Both the position numbers and the translations under genes were made by a program. A DNA stretch of 64,000 nucleotides from Saliniramus fredricksonii (GTDB lineage: Bacteria > Pseudomonadota > Alphaproteobacteria > Rhizobiales > Beijerinckiaceae): positions 682,001 through 746,000 of the forward strand of contig NZ_FMBM01000001.1 in assembly GCF_900094735.1 (NCBI RefSeq), given 5' to 3'. This document shows positions 9,206 to 18,951 of this stretch, one piece after another. The first letter of the stretch is position 1, and each line of letters starts with the position of its first letter. The notes under the pieces are model-generated. The model made no database searches and was not told the origin of the DNA. It saw only the letters and a program-made list of their open reading frames with translations.

Positions 9206-9726
9206 GATGCCTCCGAGGGGCGCTCCGAGGGGCGTTCCGCGACACTTTCGCCCTGCGCCTGCCGCCACAGGTCGAGCCGCCCGGCCAGCGCGTCGTCGTT
9301 GAGCGCGAGCACGGCGGCGGCGAGGAGCGCCGCGTTGACGGCGCCCGCGCGCCCGATCGCCAGCGTGCCCACAGGTATGCCAGCGGGCATCTGCACGATG
9401 GAGAGCAGCGAATCCTGCCCCGACAGCGCCTTCGATTCCACCGGCACGCCGAAGACCGGCAACGGCGTCAGCGCCGCTGTCATGCCAGGCAGATGCGCCG
9501 CCCCGCCCGCGCCGGCGATGATCACCTTGAACCCCGCCGCGCGCGCGTCCTGCGCGAACTGATAGAGCCGCTCGGGCGTACGGTGCGCGGAGACGATGCG
9601 GGTGTCATGCGCAATGCCGAGCGCGTCGAGCGTTTCCGCCGCATGGCGCATCGTCGCCCAGTCGGACTGGCTGCCCATGATGATGGCGACCGGCGCCGCT
9701 TCGCCGTCTTCACTGTGCTGCTTCAT
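9202..9726 (-). CDS. purE: N5-carboxyaminoimidazole ribonucleotide mutase
   Basis: PurE shifts the carboxyl group of N5-CAIR to C4. The 174-residue class I enzyme shows [14 protein letters not shown], the SAHRTPE motif and the [11 protein letters not shown] loop. The ATG at 9726 is taken because GCGAGG precedes it and the family starts shortly before the MGSQSDW motif; an ATG at 9744 is also possible. The last 15 residues are acidic-polar and unconserved. It overlaps purK, with which it forms an operon. Confidence 0.94.
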   Translation of the reverse strand: MKQHSEDGEAAPVAIIMGSQSDWATMRHAAETLDALGIAHDTRIVSAHRTPERLYQFAQDARAAGFKVIIAGAGGAAHLPGMTAALTPLPVFGVPVESKALSGQDSLLSIVQMPAGIPVGTLAIGRAGAVNAALLAAAVLALNDDALAGRLDLWRQAQGESVAERPSERPSEAS

Positions 9727-9829
9727 CCTCGCGCCTCGCGCCATTGCCTGAAAGCGAGGTGGATAAACGAGGCGGGGCCGCATCACAAGTGCATGACGCT
9801 GCGTGGCCCGTGCAATATCCCGGCAGGCC

Positions 9830-10711
9830 TCAGCGGGCGCCGGCGGGGCGACGCCGCAATTTGTCCTGCGAGGCGACCAATGCACCGGCGACGATCAGGA
9901 AACAGGCGACCCACAGCGTCATGCTCGCCTGCGCGAAACCGGCGAGGATCAGCGTGAAGGTGGAGATCACCGGTGCCGAATAGGCGCCCACGCCGAGCAG
10001 CCGGATATCGCCGCGCTTGCAGCCGATATCCCAGGCATAGAAGGCGGCGCCGACCGGACCGAGGCCCAGCGCCAGGACCGCAGCCCATTGCACGGTATCC
10101 TCCGGCCAGATCGTCGTCTCGAAGGCGAGATGGGTGACGATGCCGAGCAGTGACGCGCCGATGCAGAAGCCGGTCACCGCATCGGTGGGGACGCTGGTAA
10201 ACCGGCGCGAGAGCACGGAATAGCCGGACCAGAACAGGGCCGAGCCCATGGCGCAGAGATAGCCAGGCCAATGCTGCCCGAGATCGCCGCCGCTGTCGCC
10301 TCCCGACAGCACCACCACCCCGCCGAAGCCGATCACCGCGCCGATGCAATGATGGCTGCGCAGCCGCTCGTCCGGGAGCAGGCCGGAGAAGAGAACGATC
10401 AGCAATGGCCAGAGATAGTTGATCAGCGTCGCCTCCGCCGGCGGGGCGAGTTTGAGCGCGGCAAAGAACAGTGCGTGGAAGCCGAACAGCCCGCCGATCC
10501 CGAACGCATAGACCCGCCAGCTCTGGCGCAAAGCCGCACGGCGATGCGGCTGCGCGATCATCACCGCGAGCCCGAGCGCACCGCCGATGGCGAAACACAT
10601 GGCGTTGAGCTGGAAGGGCGGGATCGCGCCGGTCGCGGCGGTAAACAGGGCGAGCAATCCCCAGGACAGGATGGCGAGGCTGCCGATGGCGGTGGCGAGA
10701 GCGGGTGACAT
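9830..10711 (-). CDS. EamA-family exporter, YddG-like
   Basis: A 293-residue inner-membrane protein with ten predicted helices in two EamA repeats. The segment [21 protein letters not shown] and the second-repeat YSVLSRRF resemble the YddG branch of drug/metabolite transporters, known to export aromatic amino acids and some toxic analogues. Substrate here is inferred from family only. The gene stands alone, transcribed toward purE, with its start facing the gcrA intergenic region. Confidence 0.85.
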   Translation of the reverse strand: MSPALATAIGSLAILSWGLLALFTAATGAIPPFQLNAMCFAIGGALGLAVMIAQPHRRAALRQSWRVYAFGIGGLFGFHALFFAALKLAPPAEATLINYLWPLLIVLFSGLLPDERLRSHHCIGAVIGFGGVVVLSGGDSGGDLGQHWPGYLCAMGSALFWSGYSVLSRRFTSVPTDAVTGFCIGASLLGIVTHLAFETTIWPEDTVQWAAVLALGLGPVGAAFYAWDIGCKRGDIRLLGVGAYSAPVISTFTLILAGFAQASMTLWVACFLIVAGALVASQDKLRRRPAGAR

Positions 10712-10723
10712 GGGATCCCTGAG

Positions 10724-10906
10724 TCAAAAGCACGCACAGCTTTGCGACGGACTGCGCTGTGACGCAAGAAGCAGGAACAGGACTTCAGCAAAACCGCGAG
10801 ATTCCATCACGGAAAACTTCTCCTGTTGAAAACGAATCAGTGTGCCGAGGGACTCTTGCGCCCGAGTCACCGCCTTGTGTAGGGTCTCAATCATCAGATC
10901 AGTCAT
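10724..10906 (-). CDS. Small hypothetical protein (60 aa), uncertain
   Basis: A 60-codon frame starting MTDLMIETLHKAVTRAQESL and ending in a hydrophobic-Cys tail. It fits between the YddG-like gene and gcrA without overlapping either, but no clear Shine-Dalgarno sequence precedes it and I do not recognise a family. It is the tail of a very long frame antisense to flhA, so the open stretch may be a by-product of GC bias. Treat it as a possibility only. Confidence 0.25.
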   Translation of the reverse strand: MTDLMIETLHKAVTRAQESLGTLIRFQQEKFSVMESRGFAEVLFLLLASQRSPSQSCACF

Positions 10907-11011
10907 CTGATGCGGCGAATTCCCCAGCCTTCGCAAGCAGGGCGCGCGATCGTGAGCGATCGTCCGCGAGGGAGAGGGATTCTGGGAACGGCGAGCCCGC
11001 GAGGAGGCGGC

Positions 11012-11692
11012 ATGACGGATACGAGCGCGACCTGGAACGACGAACGCGTCGAGCAGCTCAAGAAGCTCTGGGCCGAAGGCAAGAGCGCCAGCCAGATCGC
11101 GGCGGAGATCGGCGGCATCAGCCGCAACGCGGTGATCGGCAAGGTCCACCGCCTCGGTCTCGCCGGGCGCCCCAAGGCCGGAAGCGCCGGTGGTGGGCGC
11201 AGCCGTAGCGGTAACGGCGAGGCGAAAGCCGGCGATGCAGGCGCCCAGGCGGCGACTCCGGCAAATGCGGAGCCTGCGGCATCCGCGCAGGAAGCAGCCA
11301 ATGCGGCGCCGGCGGAGCGCACGGATCGCCGGGCCGGCACACAGGATGCAACGCCCGGCAACACGCCCTCCACGCGCAATGCCGAGGCGGCTTCTGCAGG
11401 CAGGGCCGCTCCGGCAGGCTTGCAGGGCAGGGATTTCGGCGTGACCGGCAGCGCTGGCGCAGCGCCACGCAGCGGCAAGGTCGAGCCCGTGCCGGAATTC
11501 GAGCAGCATGTCACCATCATGGAACTGCGCGAGGGCATGTGCCGCTGGCCGATCGGCGATCCGACCTCGGCCGAATTCCGCTTCTGCGGTGCGCGCGCCG
11601 ATATCGGGGTGCCCTATTGCACTCACCACGCGCGTATTGCCTATCAGCCCGCAGCCGACCGGCGGCGCGAGCGCAAGGCCGCCAACGGCTGA
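11012..11692 (+). CDS. gcrA: GcrA cell-cycle regulator
   Basis: GcrA binds sigma-70 RNA polymerase and promoters carrying methylated GANTC sites and drives the S-phase programme in alphaproteobacteria. The 226-residue protein has the N-terminal helix-turn-helix TWNDERVEQLKKLW...SQIAAEIGG.SRNAVIGKVHRLGL (residues 6-50), a low-complexity Ala/Gly/Pro linker, and a C-terminal domain with CRWPIGDP...FCGA...YCTHH, probably metal-coordinating. ATG 11012 follows GAGGAGG. The alphaproteobacterial affiliation of the window rests partly on this gene. Confidence 0.95.
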   Translation: MTDTSATWNDERVEQLKKLWAEGKSASQIAAEIGGISRNAVIGKVHRLGLAGRPKAGSAGGGRSRSGNGEAKAGDAGAQAATPANAEPAASAQEAANAAPAERTDRRAGTQDATPGNTPSTRNAEAASAGRAAPAGLQGRDFGVTGSAGAAPRSGKVEPVPEFEQHVTIMELREGMCRWPIGDPTSAEFRFCGARADIGVPYCTHHARIAYQPAADRRRERKAANG

Positions 11693-11725
11693 TCCGGAAA
11701 ACCGGGCTTGCACGGGACTGAAGCG

Positions 11726-11748
11726 GGGGCGCCTGAGCGCCCCTTTTT
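11726..11748 (+). terminator. Intrinsic terminator of gcrA
   Basis: GGGGCG-CCTGAG-CGCCCC followed by TTTTT, 34 bases after the gcrA stop. Confidence 0.85.
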
Positions 11749-11893
11749 CATGCGTGACGACACGGGCTGCGTGACAACACGGGCCGTGACCAAACCCGCC
11801 GCAACGCCACTTTCGCACAAGCCTCGGCGGCGAGATTGCTTTCGTATTCTGGCGCCGGTTGCGTGATCCGGCGCGCCGGGCACGGGGGCATTC

Positions 11894-13984
11894 ATGAGTC
11901 AGGCGGTCGCGGGTGAGGGCATCGGTCTCGTGCAGAGGCGCGGGATGGAAGTGAGCTTTGCTGCCGGCATCGTTCTGATCCTCACCATTCTCTTCCTGCC
12001 GATCCCGAAATTCATCATCGATATGGGGCTTGCGATCTCGATCGCGCTCTCGGTGCTGATCCTGATGGTGGCGCTCTGGATCAACAAGCCGCTGGAATTC
12101 TCCGCCTTCCCCACCGTCCTTCTGATCGCCACCATGTTGCGGCTGGCACTCAACGTGGCGACAACGCGGCTGATCCTCGCCAATGGCGACGAGGGCGGCG
12201 CAGCGGCGGGCCATATCATCGACGGTTTTGCGCAGATGGTGATGAGCGGCGATTTCGTCATCGGCATCATCGTCTTCGTGATCCTGGTCACGGTGAATTT
12301 TCTCGTCATCACCAAGGGCGCCACGCGTATCGCGGAGGTCGGCGCGCGCTTTACACTCGACGCCATACCCGGCAAGCAGATGGCCATCGATGCCGATCTC
12401 TCCGCCGGCATCATCGACGAAAAGGAAGCCCAGCGCCGCCGGCGCGAGCTCGAGGAGGAAAGCTCCTTCTTCGGCTCCATGGACGGCGCTTCGAAATTCG
12501 TGCGCGGCGACGCCATTGCCGGGATCATCATCACGGCGGTGAACCTGTTCGGCGGCATCATCATCGGTACCACCCGCCACGGCATGCAGCTCGGCGAGGC
12601 GGCGGACGTGTTTACGCGGCTCTCGGTGGGTGACGGGCTGGTCACGCAGATCCCCGCGCTGATCGTGGCGCTCGCCGCAGGCCTGCTGGTCTCGAAGGGC
12701 TCGACACGCGGTGCCGCCGAACAGGCGGTGCTGGGCCAGCTCGGCGCCTATCCGCGTGCGCTTTTCGTGGCAGCCAGCGTGATGGTCCTGCTTGGCCTCA
12801 CCCCGGGCCTGCCCGGGTTGCCGCTGTTTGCGCTCGCCGCCCTGCTTGGCTTCGTCGCCTGGATCGTGCCCCGCAAACGCGCCGAGAGCGAAGCCCGCAA
12901 GGCCGAAGAGGCGAAGGCCGAGGAGGTGCGCGTTCAGGAGGAGAGCCGCGACTCGGTCAAGGAATCGCTCAAGACGGCGGAGATCGAACTCATTCTGGGC
13001 AAGCAGCTCGCCACCGAACTGCTGACCGCCCACGGCGAACTCGCCGCCCGCGTCGGCAAGATGCGCCGCAAGTTCGCGCGTCAATACGGCTTCGTCGTGC
13101 CCGAGATCAAGCTCTCGGATTCTCTCGTTCTCGCCCCGAAATCCTACGAGATCCGGATTCACGGCACAGCAGTGGCAAGCAGTGCCCTGCGGGTCGGCGA
13201 AGTGCTGGTGATCACCGGCGATGCCGGCAAGCCGGACGTCCCGGGTGATCCCGTGCGCGAACCGGCCTTCGGCATGAATGCCATGTGGGTCTCGGAGAGC
13301 TATGCGGCGGAAGTGCGCCGGGAGGGATTCACGCCGGTGGACATCGTCTCGGTGCTGCTGACGCATCTCTCGGAGACCATCCGCAACAACCTGCCTTCGC
13401 TGCTCTCCTACAAGGACATGCGCGCCCTGCTCGACCGGCTCGACCCGGAATACAAGCGCCTGATCGACGATATCTGCCCGGCGCAGATCTCCTATTCCGG
13501 GCTGCAGGGCGTGCTCAAGCTGCTGCTCGCCGAGCGCGTCTCGATCCGCAACCTGCATCTGATCCTCGAAGCCATCGCCGAGATCGCGCCGCATGTGCGC
13601 CGCTCCGAGCAGGTGGTCGAGCATGTGCGCATGCGCATGGGACAGCAGATCTGCGGCGATCTCACCGAAGGCGGCGCGCTCAAGGTGCTGCGGCTCGGCA
13701 CGCGCTGGGATCTCGCCTTCCATCAGGCGGTCAAGCGCGACGCCAAGGGCGAGGTGATCGAGTTCGACATCGACCCGCGCCAGCTCGAGGAATTCGGCCA
13801 GGCCGCCTCCGCCGCCATCAAGGAGCGCATGGCGCAGGGCCACAACTTCGCCCTCGTCGCCGCCCCCGATGCACGCCCCTATGTGCGCATGGTGATCGAG
13901 CGCCTCTTCGCCACCCTGCCCGTGCTCTCGCATGTGGAGATCCCGCGCGGGGTCGAGGTGGAGACGCTGGGCGCGATCTCGTGA
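11894..13984 (+). CDS. flhA: Flagellar export gate protein FlhA
   Basis: FlhA forms the nonameric export ring of the flagellar type III secretion apparatus. The 696-residue protein has about eight transmembrane segments in the first 330 residues, the FHIPEP-family core ([41 protein letters not shown]) and a large cytosolic C-terminal domain that docks chaperone-substrate complexes. It starts 145 bases after the gcrA terminator, heads the operon flhA-fliR-fliJ-flgJ-flgN, and overlaps fliR by GTGA. Confidence 0.97.
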   Translation: MSQAVAGEGIGLVQRRGMEVSFAAGIVLILTILFLPIPKFIIDMGLAISIALSVLILMVALWINKPLEFSAFPTVLLIATMLRLALNVATTRLILANGDEGGAAAGHIIDGFAQMVMSGDFVIGIIVFVILVTVNFLVITKGATRIAEVGARFTLDAIPGKQMAIDADLSAGIIDEKEAQRRRRELEEESSFFGSMDGASKFVRGDAIAGIIITAVNLFGGIIIGTTRHGMQLGEAADVFTRLSVGDGLVTQIPALIVALAAGLLVSKGSTRGAAEQAVLGQLGAYPRALFVAASVMVLLGLTPGLPGLPLFALAALLGFVAWIVPRKRAESEARKAEEAKAEEVRVQEESRDSVKESLKTAEIELILGKQLATELLTAHGELAARVGKMRRKFARQYGFVVPEIKLSDSLVLAPKSYEIRIHGTAVASSALRVGEVLVITGDAGKPDVPGDPVREPAFGMNAMWVSESYAAEVRREGFTPVDIVSVLLTHLSETIRNNLPSLLSYKDMRALLDRLDPEYKRLIDDICPAQISYSGLQGVLKLLLAERVSIRNLHLILEAIAEIAPHVRRSEQVVEHVRMRMGQQICGDLTEGGALKVLRLGTRWDLAFHQAVKRDAKGEVIEFDIDPRQLEEFGQAASAAIKERMAQGHNFALVAAPDARPYVRMVIERLFATLPVLSHVEIPRGVEVETLGAIS

Positions 13985-14736
13985 GCCTGATCTCCACCGA
14001 CATGATCCTCGCCACCTTCGTGGTCTTCTGCCGCGTGGGAGCCTGCCTGATGATCATGCCGGGTTTCTCCTCCGCCCGGATTCCGGTGCAGGTGCGGCTC
14101 TTCGTGGTGATCGGGCTGAGCCTCGCCATGAGCCCGATGCTGATGCCGGACATCATGCCCGCTATTGCCGGGACGGGCCTTGCCGGCCTCGTCGGGCTGA
14201 TCGTGACGGAGAGCCTGATCGGTGCGCAGTTCGGGCTGGTCGGGCGCCTGTTCTTCCTCGCGCTCCAGACCATCGGCCAGGCGATCGCCATGTTCATGGG
14301 TTTCGGCATGATGGCCGGCGTGGCCATCGACGAGCCCGACCCGGTTCCCGCCCTGACATCCTTCATGATGCTCTCGGCAACGGCATTGCTGTTCATTACC
14401 GACCAGCACTGGGAGATCATACGCGGGCTCACGGGGACCTATGTCCTGCTGCCGCCCATGGGCGGCTTCGACGCGCAATTCTCGCTGATTCGCATTGCCG
14501 ATACGCTCGCGGAAGCCTTCGTGCTGGCGCTGCAGATCGCCTCGCCCTTTCTGGTCTTCTCCTTCCTGCTGAATTTCGCCATGGGCGTGATGAACAAGAT
14601 GATCCCCCAGGTGCCGGTCTATTTCATCTCCTTGCCCTACATGATCATGGGCGGTTTGCTGATCTTCTATTTTCTCTCGGACGAAATCTTCGTGCTGTTC
14701 AACCAGCGCTTCGGCGCCTGGCTCGCGGGAGGCTGA
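13981..14736 (+). CDS. fliR: Flagellar export protein FliR
   Basis: FliR combines with FliP and FliQ into the export gate core. The 251-residue membrane protein shows the family features [10 protein letters not shown] near residue 35, [23 protein letters not shown], and the C-terminal RIPQVPVY-like segment [19 protein letters not shown]. It starts with GTG overlapping the flhA stop, indicating translational coupling. FliQ lies 42 kb away in the second flagellar cluster. Confidence 0.95.
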   Translation: MSLISTDMILATFVVFCRVGACLMIMPGFSSARIPVQVRLFVVIGLSLAMSPMLMPDIMPAIAGTGLAGLVGLIVTESLIGAQFGLVGRLFFLALQTIGQAIAMFMGFGMMAGVAIDEPDPVPALTSFMMLSATALLFITDQHWEIIRGLTGTYVLLPPMGGFDAQFSLIRIADTLAEAFVLALQIASPFLVFSFLLNFAMGVMNKMIPQVPVYFISLPYMIMGGLLIFYFLSDEIFVLFNQRFGAWLAGG

Positions 14737-14739
14737 TCG

Positions 14740-15228
14740 GTGGGTGAGGCAGGCGAACGGCTGAGACGGCTCAAACGGCTACAGGATGTGCAAAAGCAGC
14801 GCCATCGGCTGGAGGAATGGAAGCTCGCGCGCCTGCGCCAGGAGGAGAACGGGCTGCGCAAGGCGCAGGAAGAGGTGCTCGATGCACTCAATGCCGACCA
14901 TCCCCTGCACGGGCTGTTTCTCGCCGGCCTCGGTGCGCGGGTCGGCAGTCTGGGGCGTGCCATCTCCGCGAAACAGCGCGCGGGCGCGCAACAGGCGGTG
15001 AAGACGCTGGAGCAGGGGCGCCGGCAGGACGTCGCCGAAAAATTCGTCCGCCGCGCCCGGCGCGATGCCGACGAAGAGGAGCGGCGCAGGGATTTCCTCG
15101 ATTACCTCGATCGCCACCTCGCGCAAACCGGTGAGGAGCCATCGCTGGCCGCGCCGGCCCCGGCGTCCGGCGACGCGCCCGACGGCAATGCTTCGGTGCG
15201 CAAGCCTGGCGTAAGCGCCGGGCTCTAA
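14740..15228 (+). CDS. FliJ-like coiled-coil export protein
   Basis: A 162-residue, highly charged, almost wholly helical protein (heptad-like Leu/Ala with Arg/Glu through residues 5-130). Position directly after fliR, small size and coiled-coil nature fit FliJ, the stalk that links the FliI ATPase to FlhA. Sequence identity to FliJ is always low, so the name rests on context. A GTG start lies 3 bases past the fliR stop. Confidence 0.65.
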   Translation: MGEAGERLRRLKRLQDVQKQRHRLEEWKLARLRQEENGLRKAQEEVLDALNADHPLHGLFLAGLGARVGSLGRAISAKQRAGAQQAVKTLEQGRRQDVAEKFVRRARRDADEEERRRDFLDYLDRHLAQTGEEPSLAAPAPASGDAPDGNASVRKPGVSAGL

Positions 15229-15282
15229 CGTGGAACCCGTCACGTTCGCCTGTCCGATCCACGATGCAGGAGGTTGGAGCCG

Positions 15283-16071
15283 ATGATCAACCCGCCTTCG
15301 GATATCATTCTCGATGTCGCGCGCGCGGCCGATCCCGGCAAGCAGGCCAGGGCGACGCAACGCCTGGCCACGCTGGCCGGTGACGGATCGGGAAATCCGC
15401 ATGCCTTCGCCGCGGCGATGGAGAATTCCGGAAAAGATTCGGTCACCGCGCAAACGCCGTTTCGCGCCGCCGAGGCGCGCATCGCCATGCAGAACCGTGA
15501 TGCGCTCGGTGCGGCGGGCAACGCCGGTTCACCTGCCGGCAGCGCCGATCTGCGCAATCGCCTCGACCCGCTGGCCGCTGCCGGCAACGGGGCCGACGCG
15601 TCGCGGCAGGCGCCGACAGCCGGCAATCAGCCGATGACGCCGGAACAGGAATTCGAGGCCTTCATTCTGCGCAGCTTCGTCGAGACCATGCTGCCCGACG
15701 ATGCGACCGCCTCCTACGGCTCCGGCACGGCGGGTGATATCTGGAAGGGCATGCAGGCTGAGCAGATCGGCAATGCAATGGCCCGCTCCGGCGGTATCGG
15801 CATCGCCGAACAATTGGCGAAGCTGCATCCCGACGATGCCCCGGCAGGGAAGGCTGGCGGCTTCGGCGTGACGCCGACACAGGCTGCAGCCACGCTGCAG
15901 GCTTCCGCTTCCGGCGACGGGGATGCCGGCATGATCGAGCGTCTGATGGCTGGGACGGGCGATGCCGGAGCCCGCCCGGCGCTCGACGAGGTCGCGGCGG
16001 GCGACGACATCTTTTCTGATCCCCATGAAGCCAGCCTCTTCTTTGCCGGCTTATGGCGTAATGGCGGCTGA
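15283..16071 (+). CDS. FlgJ-like rod-binding protein without a muramidase domain
   Basis: A 262-residue protein whose middle (residues 110-180) matches the rod-binding domain of FlgJ: FEAFILRSFVETMLP, then GSGTAGDIWKGMQAEQIG and ARSGGIGIAEQLA. It lacks the glucosaminidase domain that enteric FlgJ carries, as is usual in alphaproteobacteria, where a separate hydrolase opens the cell wall. AGGAGG 9 bases before ATG 15283 fixes the start over an in-frame TTG at 15274. The Ala/Gly-rich tail is unassigned. Confidence 0.8.
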   Translation: MINPPSDIILDVARAADPGKQARATQRLATLAGDGSGNPHAFAAAMENSGKDSVTAQTPFRAAEARIAMQNRDALGAAGNAGSPAGSADLRNRLDPLAAAGNGADASRQAPTAGNQPMTPEQEFEAFILRSFVETMLPDDATASYGSGTAGDIWKGMQAEQIGNAMARSGGIGIAEQLAKLHPDDAPAGKAGGFGVTPTQAAATLQASASGDGDAGMIERLMAGTGDAGARPALDEVAAGDDIFSDPHEASLFFAGLWRNGG

Positions 16072-16085
16072 GGCGAAGCATCATC

Positions 16086-16691
16086 ATGAGATTCCATTCG
16101 CAGGACCAGACGAACATGCCAGCGGCGTTGACGAAGCCGGCGCGTAAGCCAAAGCAGGAAACGGATGACCCGGGACTGCTCTCGGCGGGGTTCTCGCAAG
16201 AGGCCGCGCCGGTGATGGCTGTGCCGGCTACTCTTCCGGTATGCGGGCCATCCGGTTCCGGGCGCCAGATGAGCCCCGCAGCGCATACCGCGCTCGCGGT
16301 CGCGCAGCGGCTGGAGGCGCTCTTGCGCGAGGAAATCACCTTGTTGCGCGGCGCCTCGGTGGACACGCTCAAGCAGATGAACCACCGCAAGAGCCAGTGC
16401 CTGCTCGAACTGAGCCGGGCGGCGCGGGCGCTGGGCGACGAGCCGGCCCCGCCGGCACTCGAACAGGGGCTCGATCGCCTCAAGCAGGTCGTCGCCGACA
16501 ATCAGCAGACCCTGTCGACCCATATCGTCGCGGTACGCGACATAGCCGGGCTGATCGCCGAGGTCATGCAGGCGCATGAATCGGACGGCACCTATGCCGA
16601 TCGCCCGGCACCACGGCCGCCGCTGGGCGGGGCGCATGCTGCCGATTCCGGCGGCGCGCCCCGGCCTGATCAGAAAGGTGCAAAGCCATGA
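16086..16691 (+). CDS. FlgN-like flagellar hook-filament chaperone
   Basis: A 201-residue protein whose central part (about residues 68-165) is a long amphipathic helical region, RLEALLREEITLLRGASVDTLKQMN then HRKSQCLLELSRAARAL, typical of FlgN chaperones that escort FlgK and FlgL. Both termini are Pro/Ala/Gly-rich and unconserved. It follows the FlgJ-like gene in the same operon and its stop overlaps the next gene (ATGA). Name inferred from pattern and context. Confidence 0.6.
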   Translation: MRFHSQDQTNMPAALTKPARKPKQETDDPGLLSAGFSQEAAPVMAVPATLPVCGPSGSGRQMSPAAHTALAVAQRLEALLREEITLLRGASVDTLKQMNHRKSQCLLELSRAARALGDEPAPPALEQGLDRLKQVVADNQQTLSTHIVAVRDIAGLIAEVMQAHESDGTYADRPAPRPPLGGAHAADSGGAPRPDQKGAKP

Positions 16692-17140
16692 TGCGCATGA
16701 TCCTGGCCGGATTCTGGCTCTGTCTGGTGACGCTGGCCTCGGGCTATGGCGCGGTGGAATACTTCACCCGCCAGGCCGGCGCGGCGACGGAGGATTCCGG
16801 CTATTTTCAGGGCATCACCTACGAGACGACCCGCACCATGACGGTGCCCGTCATCACGGACGGGGCCGTCGAGGGATACGTGGTGGCGCAATTCGTCTAT
16901 ACGGCGCAGAGCAGCACATTGCAGGCGCTGGGCGTGCCGGCAGAATCCTTCATCATGGACGAGGCCTTCCACCACATCTTTACCAGCGAGGATATCGATT
17001 TTCGCGAACTGCGCCGCTTCGACAGCCGCGCTTTCCTCGCGCAACTCACGGAGCGGGTGAATGCCCGCCTGGAGGGCCCGGTCATACGCGAGATGCTGAT
17101 CGAGGAGTTCAATTTCGTCGACGACAGCCAGTTGCGCTGA
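16688..17140 (+). CDS. Membrane-anchored protein with a FliL-like C-terminus
   Basis: A 150-residue protein with one N-terminal transmembrane helix (MILAGFWLCLVTLASGYGAV) and a periplasmic remainder. The pattern of a long beta-helix region closing with GPVIREMLIEEFNFVDDSQLR recalls the FliL end, where a single-pass anchor precedes a stomatin-like domain beside the motor. It is the last gene of the flhA operon, overlapping the FlgN-like stop. I infer a flagellar role from position and shape and do not recognise the exact family. Confidence 0.5.
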   Translation: MMRMILAGFWLCLVTLASGYGAVEYFTRQAGAATEDSGYFQGITYETTRTMTVPVITDGAVEGYVVAQFVYTAQSSTLQALGVPAESFIMDEAFHHIFTSEDIDFRELRRFDSRAFLAQLTERVNARLEGPVIREMLIEEFNFVDDSQLR

Positions 17141-17249
17141 CGCGGCGCGAGCGCTGACGATTCGGGCGCATGCCGGGTTATCCGGCTCGAAGCCGCCGCG
17201 ATCCATGCGACCCGCCGCGACGACGGCCAGTACGGCCGCGCGACCGGTC

Positions 17250-17981
17250 TCAGCTGCGCTCAGCCTCGACGCAGCCTTCTTCCTCGAGGCCGGCGATGAG
17301 ATCCTGTGCTTCGTTGCGCAGCATGATGAAGCGCTCCAGCCTGTCGAGGGTCTCGACGGCCTCGGTGCGCAGACGGAGGAGCTCGAGCAGATCGTTGCGA
17401 TCACTGCGGGTGATGCGCGCTTTCAGGATGGTCTGGCGCTCGGTTTCGAGGGCTTCGTAGAGGCGCGTCTGCTCAGGGGAGCGACGCTCGATGCGGATCT
17501 GGTCGACGAAAGTCGCAGCCAGCGCATCGCAGCGCTCCTGGCCCGAAAGCCCAGCCCCGCCATCGGGGCGCGCGACCGGACAATATTGCCCGCGCCAGCC
17601 CGCGACGATCGAGCGACCCTCGTCGAGGGTGCGCAGGGCACGCCGGATCGCGCGATCGAAATCACGCATCTCACGGCTGCGCAGCATGGTAAGCAATTCT
17701 TCCAGCCGCGCCTCGGGCGGGCGGGTCTCGTCATCCATCAACGCTTCGAAGGTCGCCAGAACGGCGGTCTGCTCGTCGTAGAGCGCCTCGATGCGCATGT
17801 TTTCGGTGAGTTCCTCGGCATAGTCGAGGGCGAAATTCATGCAGTATTGCGGCTCCTGCCCGGTGCGCGCATCGGCATTTGCCGCCATCCCGATGGCGGC
17901 GAGACCCAGAACCAGCGCGATGACGCCCGCGCGACGGAAACGACCCGTGATCATGTCCGCAAGATGGCTCATCCCCGACAT
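17250..17981 (-). CDS. Secreted hypothetical protein, helix-rich
   Basis: A 243-residue protein with a signal peptide (RFRRAGVIALVLGLAAIGMAANADA, split by several candidate starts; the longest ATG is given, and ATG 17954 would give a tidier signal peptide). The mature part has four cysteines (QYCMNF, GQYCPVA, QERCDAL, EEGCVEA) suitable for two disulfides and long charged helices. No family recognised. It is convergent with the flagellar operon and lies downstream of murB with 46 bases between, so it may be read from the mur operon. Confidence 0.6.
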   Translation of the reverse strand: MSGMSHLADMITGRFRRAGVIALVLGLAAIGMAANADARTGQEPQYCMNFALDYAEELTENMRIEALYDEQTAVLATFEALMDDETRPPEARLEELLTMLRSREMRDFDRAIRRALRTLDEGRSIVAGWRGQYCPVARPDGGAGLSGQERCDALAATFVDQIRIERRSPEQTRLYEALETERQTILKARITRSDRNDLLELLRLRTEAVETLDRLERFIMLRNEAQDLIAGLEEEGCVEAERS

Positions 17982-18027
17982 TTCGGCAAGATGCAGATCG
18001 GCACGTCACGCAGCCTTGATCATGCGC

Positions 18028-18951
18028 TCAACCCGGCAGGCCGATGCGGCGTATCTCCCAGATGAGTTCGACGCCGCTCGTCTCATGCACCTTTCGGCGC
18101 ACGTCCTCGCCCAGCGCCTCGATATCGGCGGCTGTGGCATGGCCGTGATTGATCAGGAAATTGCAATGCATCGGCGAGACCTGCGCATCGCCGATCTGCA
18201 GCCCGCGACAGCCGGCAGCGTCGATCAGTTCCCAGGCCTTCATCCCGGGCGGGTTCCTGAAGGTGGAGCCGCCGGTGCGGGTATTGACGGGCTGTGTCGA
18301 CGAGCGCGCCTCGGTGATTTCCTGCATGCGCGCGAGCAGCGCCTGCGGATCGCCGGGATAGCCCTGGAACAGCGCCTGGGTGAAGATCATGTCGACCGCA
18401 ACCGCGCTGTGGCGATACGCAAAACCCATCGCCGCATTGTCGAGCACGTGCACCGCGCCCATATTGTCGAGGGCCCGCACTTCGACGAGCACATCCTTCA
18501 CTTCGCCGCCATAGGCCCCGCCATTCATGCGCAAGGCTCCGCCGATGGCGCCGGGAATGCCACGCAGGAAGGTGAGCCCGTCGATCCCCGCTTCCGCCGC
18601 GATGCGCGCGACCTTCACATCCGCCGCGCCCGTACCGGCGCGCACGCGATGGCCGTCTTCGACCGCAATCTGCGCAAAACCCCGCCCGAGCCGGATCAGC
18701 ACGCCGGGCAGGCCACCGTCGCGGATCAGCAGGTTGGAGCCACGACCGATCACCGTCAGCGGCAGATCCGGCGGCCGGTTCGCAAGAAACAGCGCCAGAT
18801 CCGCTTCGTCGGCGGGCTCGAACAGGAGCTGCGCCGGCCCGCCGGTGCGAAACCAGGACAAGGGCGCTGCCGGCGCATTCGCCGTGAGCGTGCCGCGCAG
18901 ATCCGGTATCGCGGCGCGGATGTCCTGCCTGCGATCGGGAAAGCCGCTCAC
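18028..18951 (-). CDS. murB: UDP-N-acetylenolpyruvoylglucosamine reductase
   Basis: MurB uses FAD and NADPH to reduce UDP-GlcNAc-enolpyruvate to UDP-MurNAc. The 307-residue enzyme shows the FAD-binding elements [14 protein letters not shown] and [22 protein letters not shown], the active-site [10 protein letters not shown], and a type I C-terminus. The GTG at 18951 overlaps the murC stop as GTGA and has GGAG before it, so it is preferred to a much longer upstream frame that is antisense-like murC sequence. Confidence 0.94.
   Translation of the reverse strand: MSGFPDRRQDIRAAIPDLRGTLTANAPAAPLSWFRTGGPAQLLFEPADEADLALFLANRPPDLPLTVIGRGSNLLIRDGGLPGVLIRLGRGFAQIAVEDGHRVRAGTGAADVKVARIAAEAGIDGLTFLRGIPGAIGGALRMNGGAYGGEVKDVLVEVRALDNMGAVHVLDNAAMGFAYRHSAVAVDMIFTQALFQGYPGDPQALLARMQEITEARSSTQPVNTRTGGSTFRNPPGMKAWELIDAAGCRGLQIGDAQVSPMHCNFLINHGHATAADIEALGEDVRRKVHETSGVELIWEIRRIGLPG

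Noticed and set aside
10724-13933. 1069-codon open frame antisense to flhA
   Set aside because: It lies opposite flhA, whose protein is unmistakable. The frame stays open because of GC-biased third positions; its translation is His/Asp/Arg-rich and matches no family. Only its last 60 codons fall outside other genes and are listed as doubtful.
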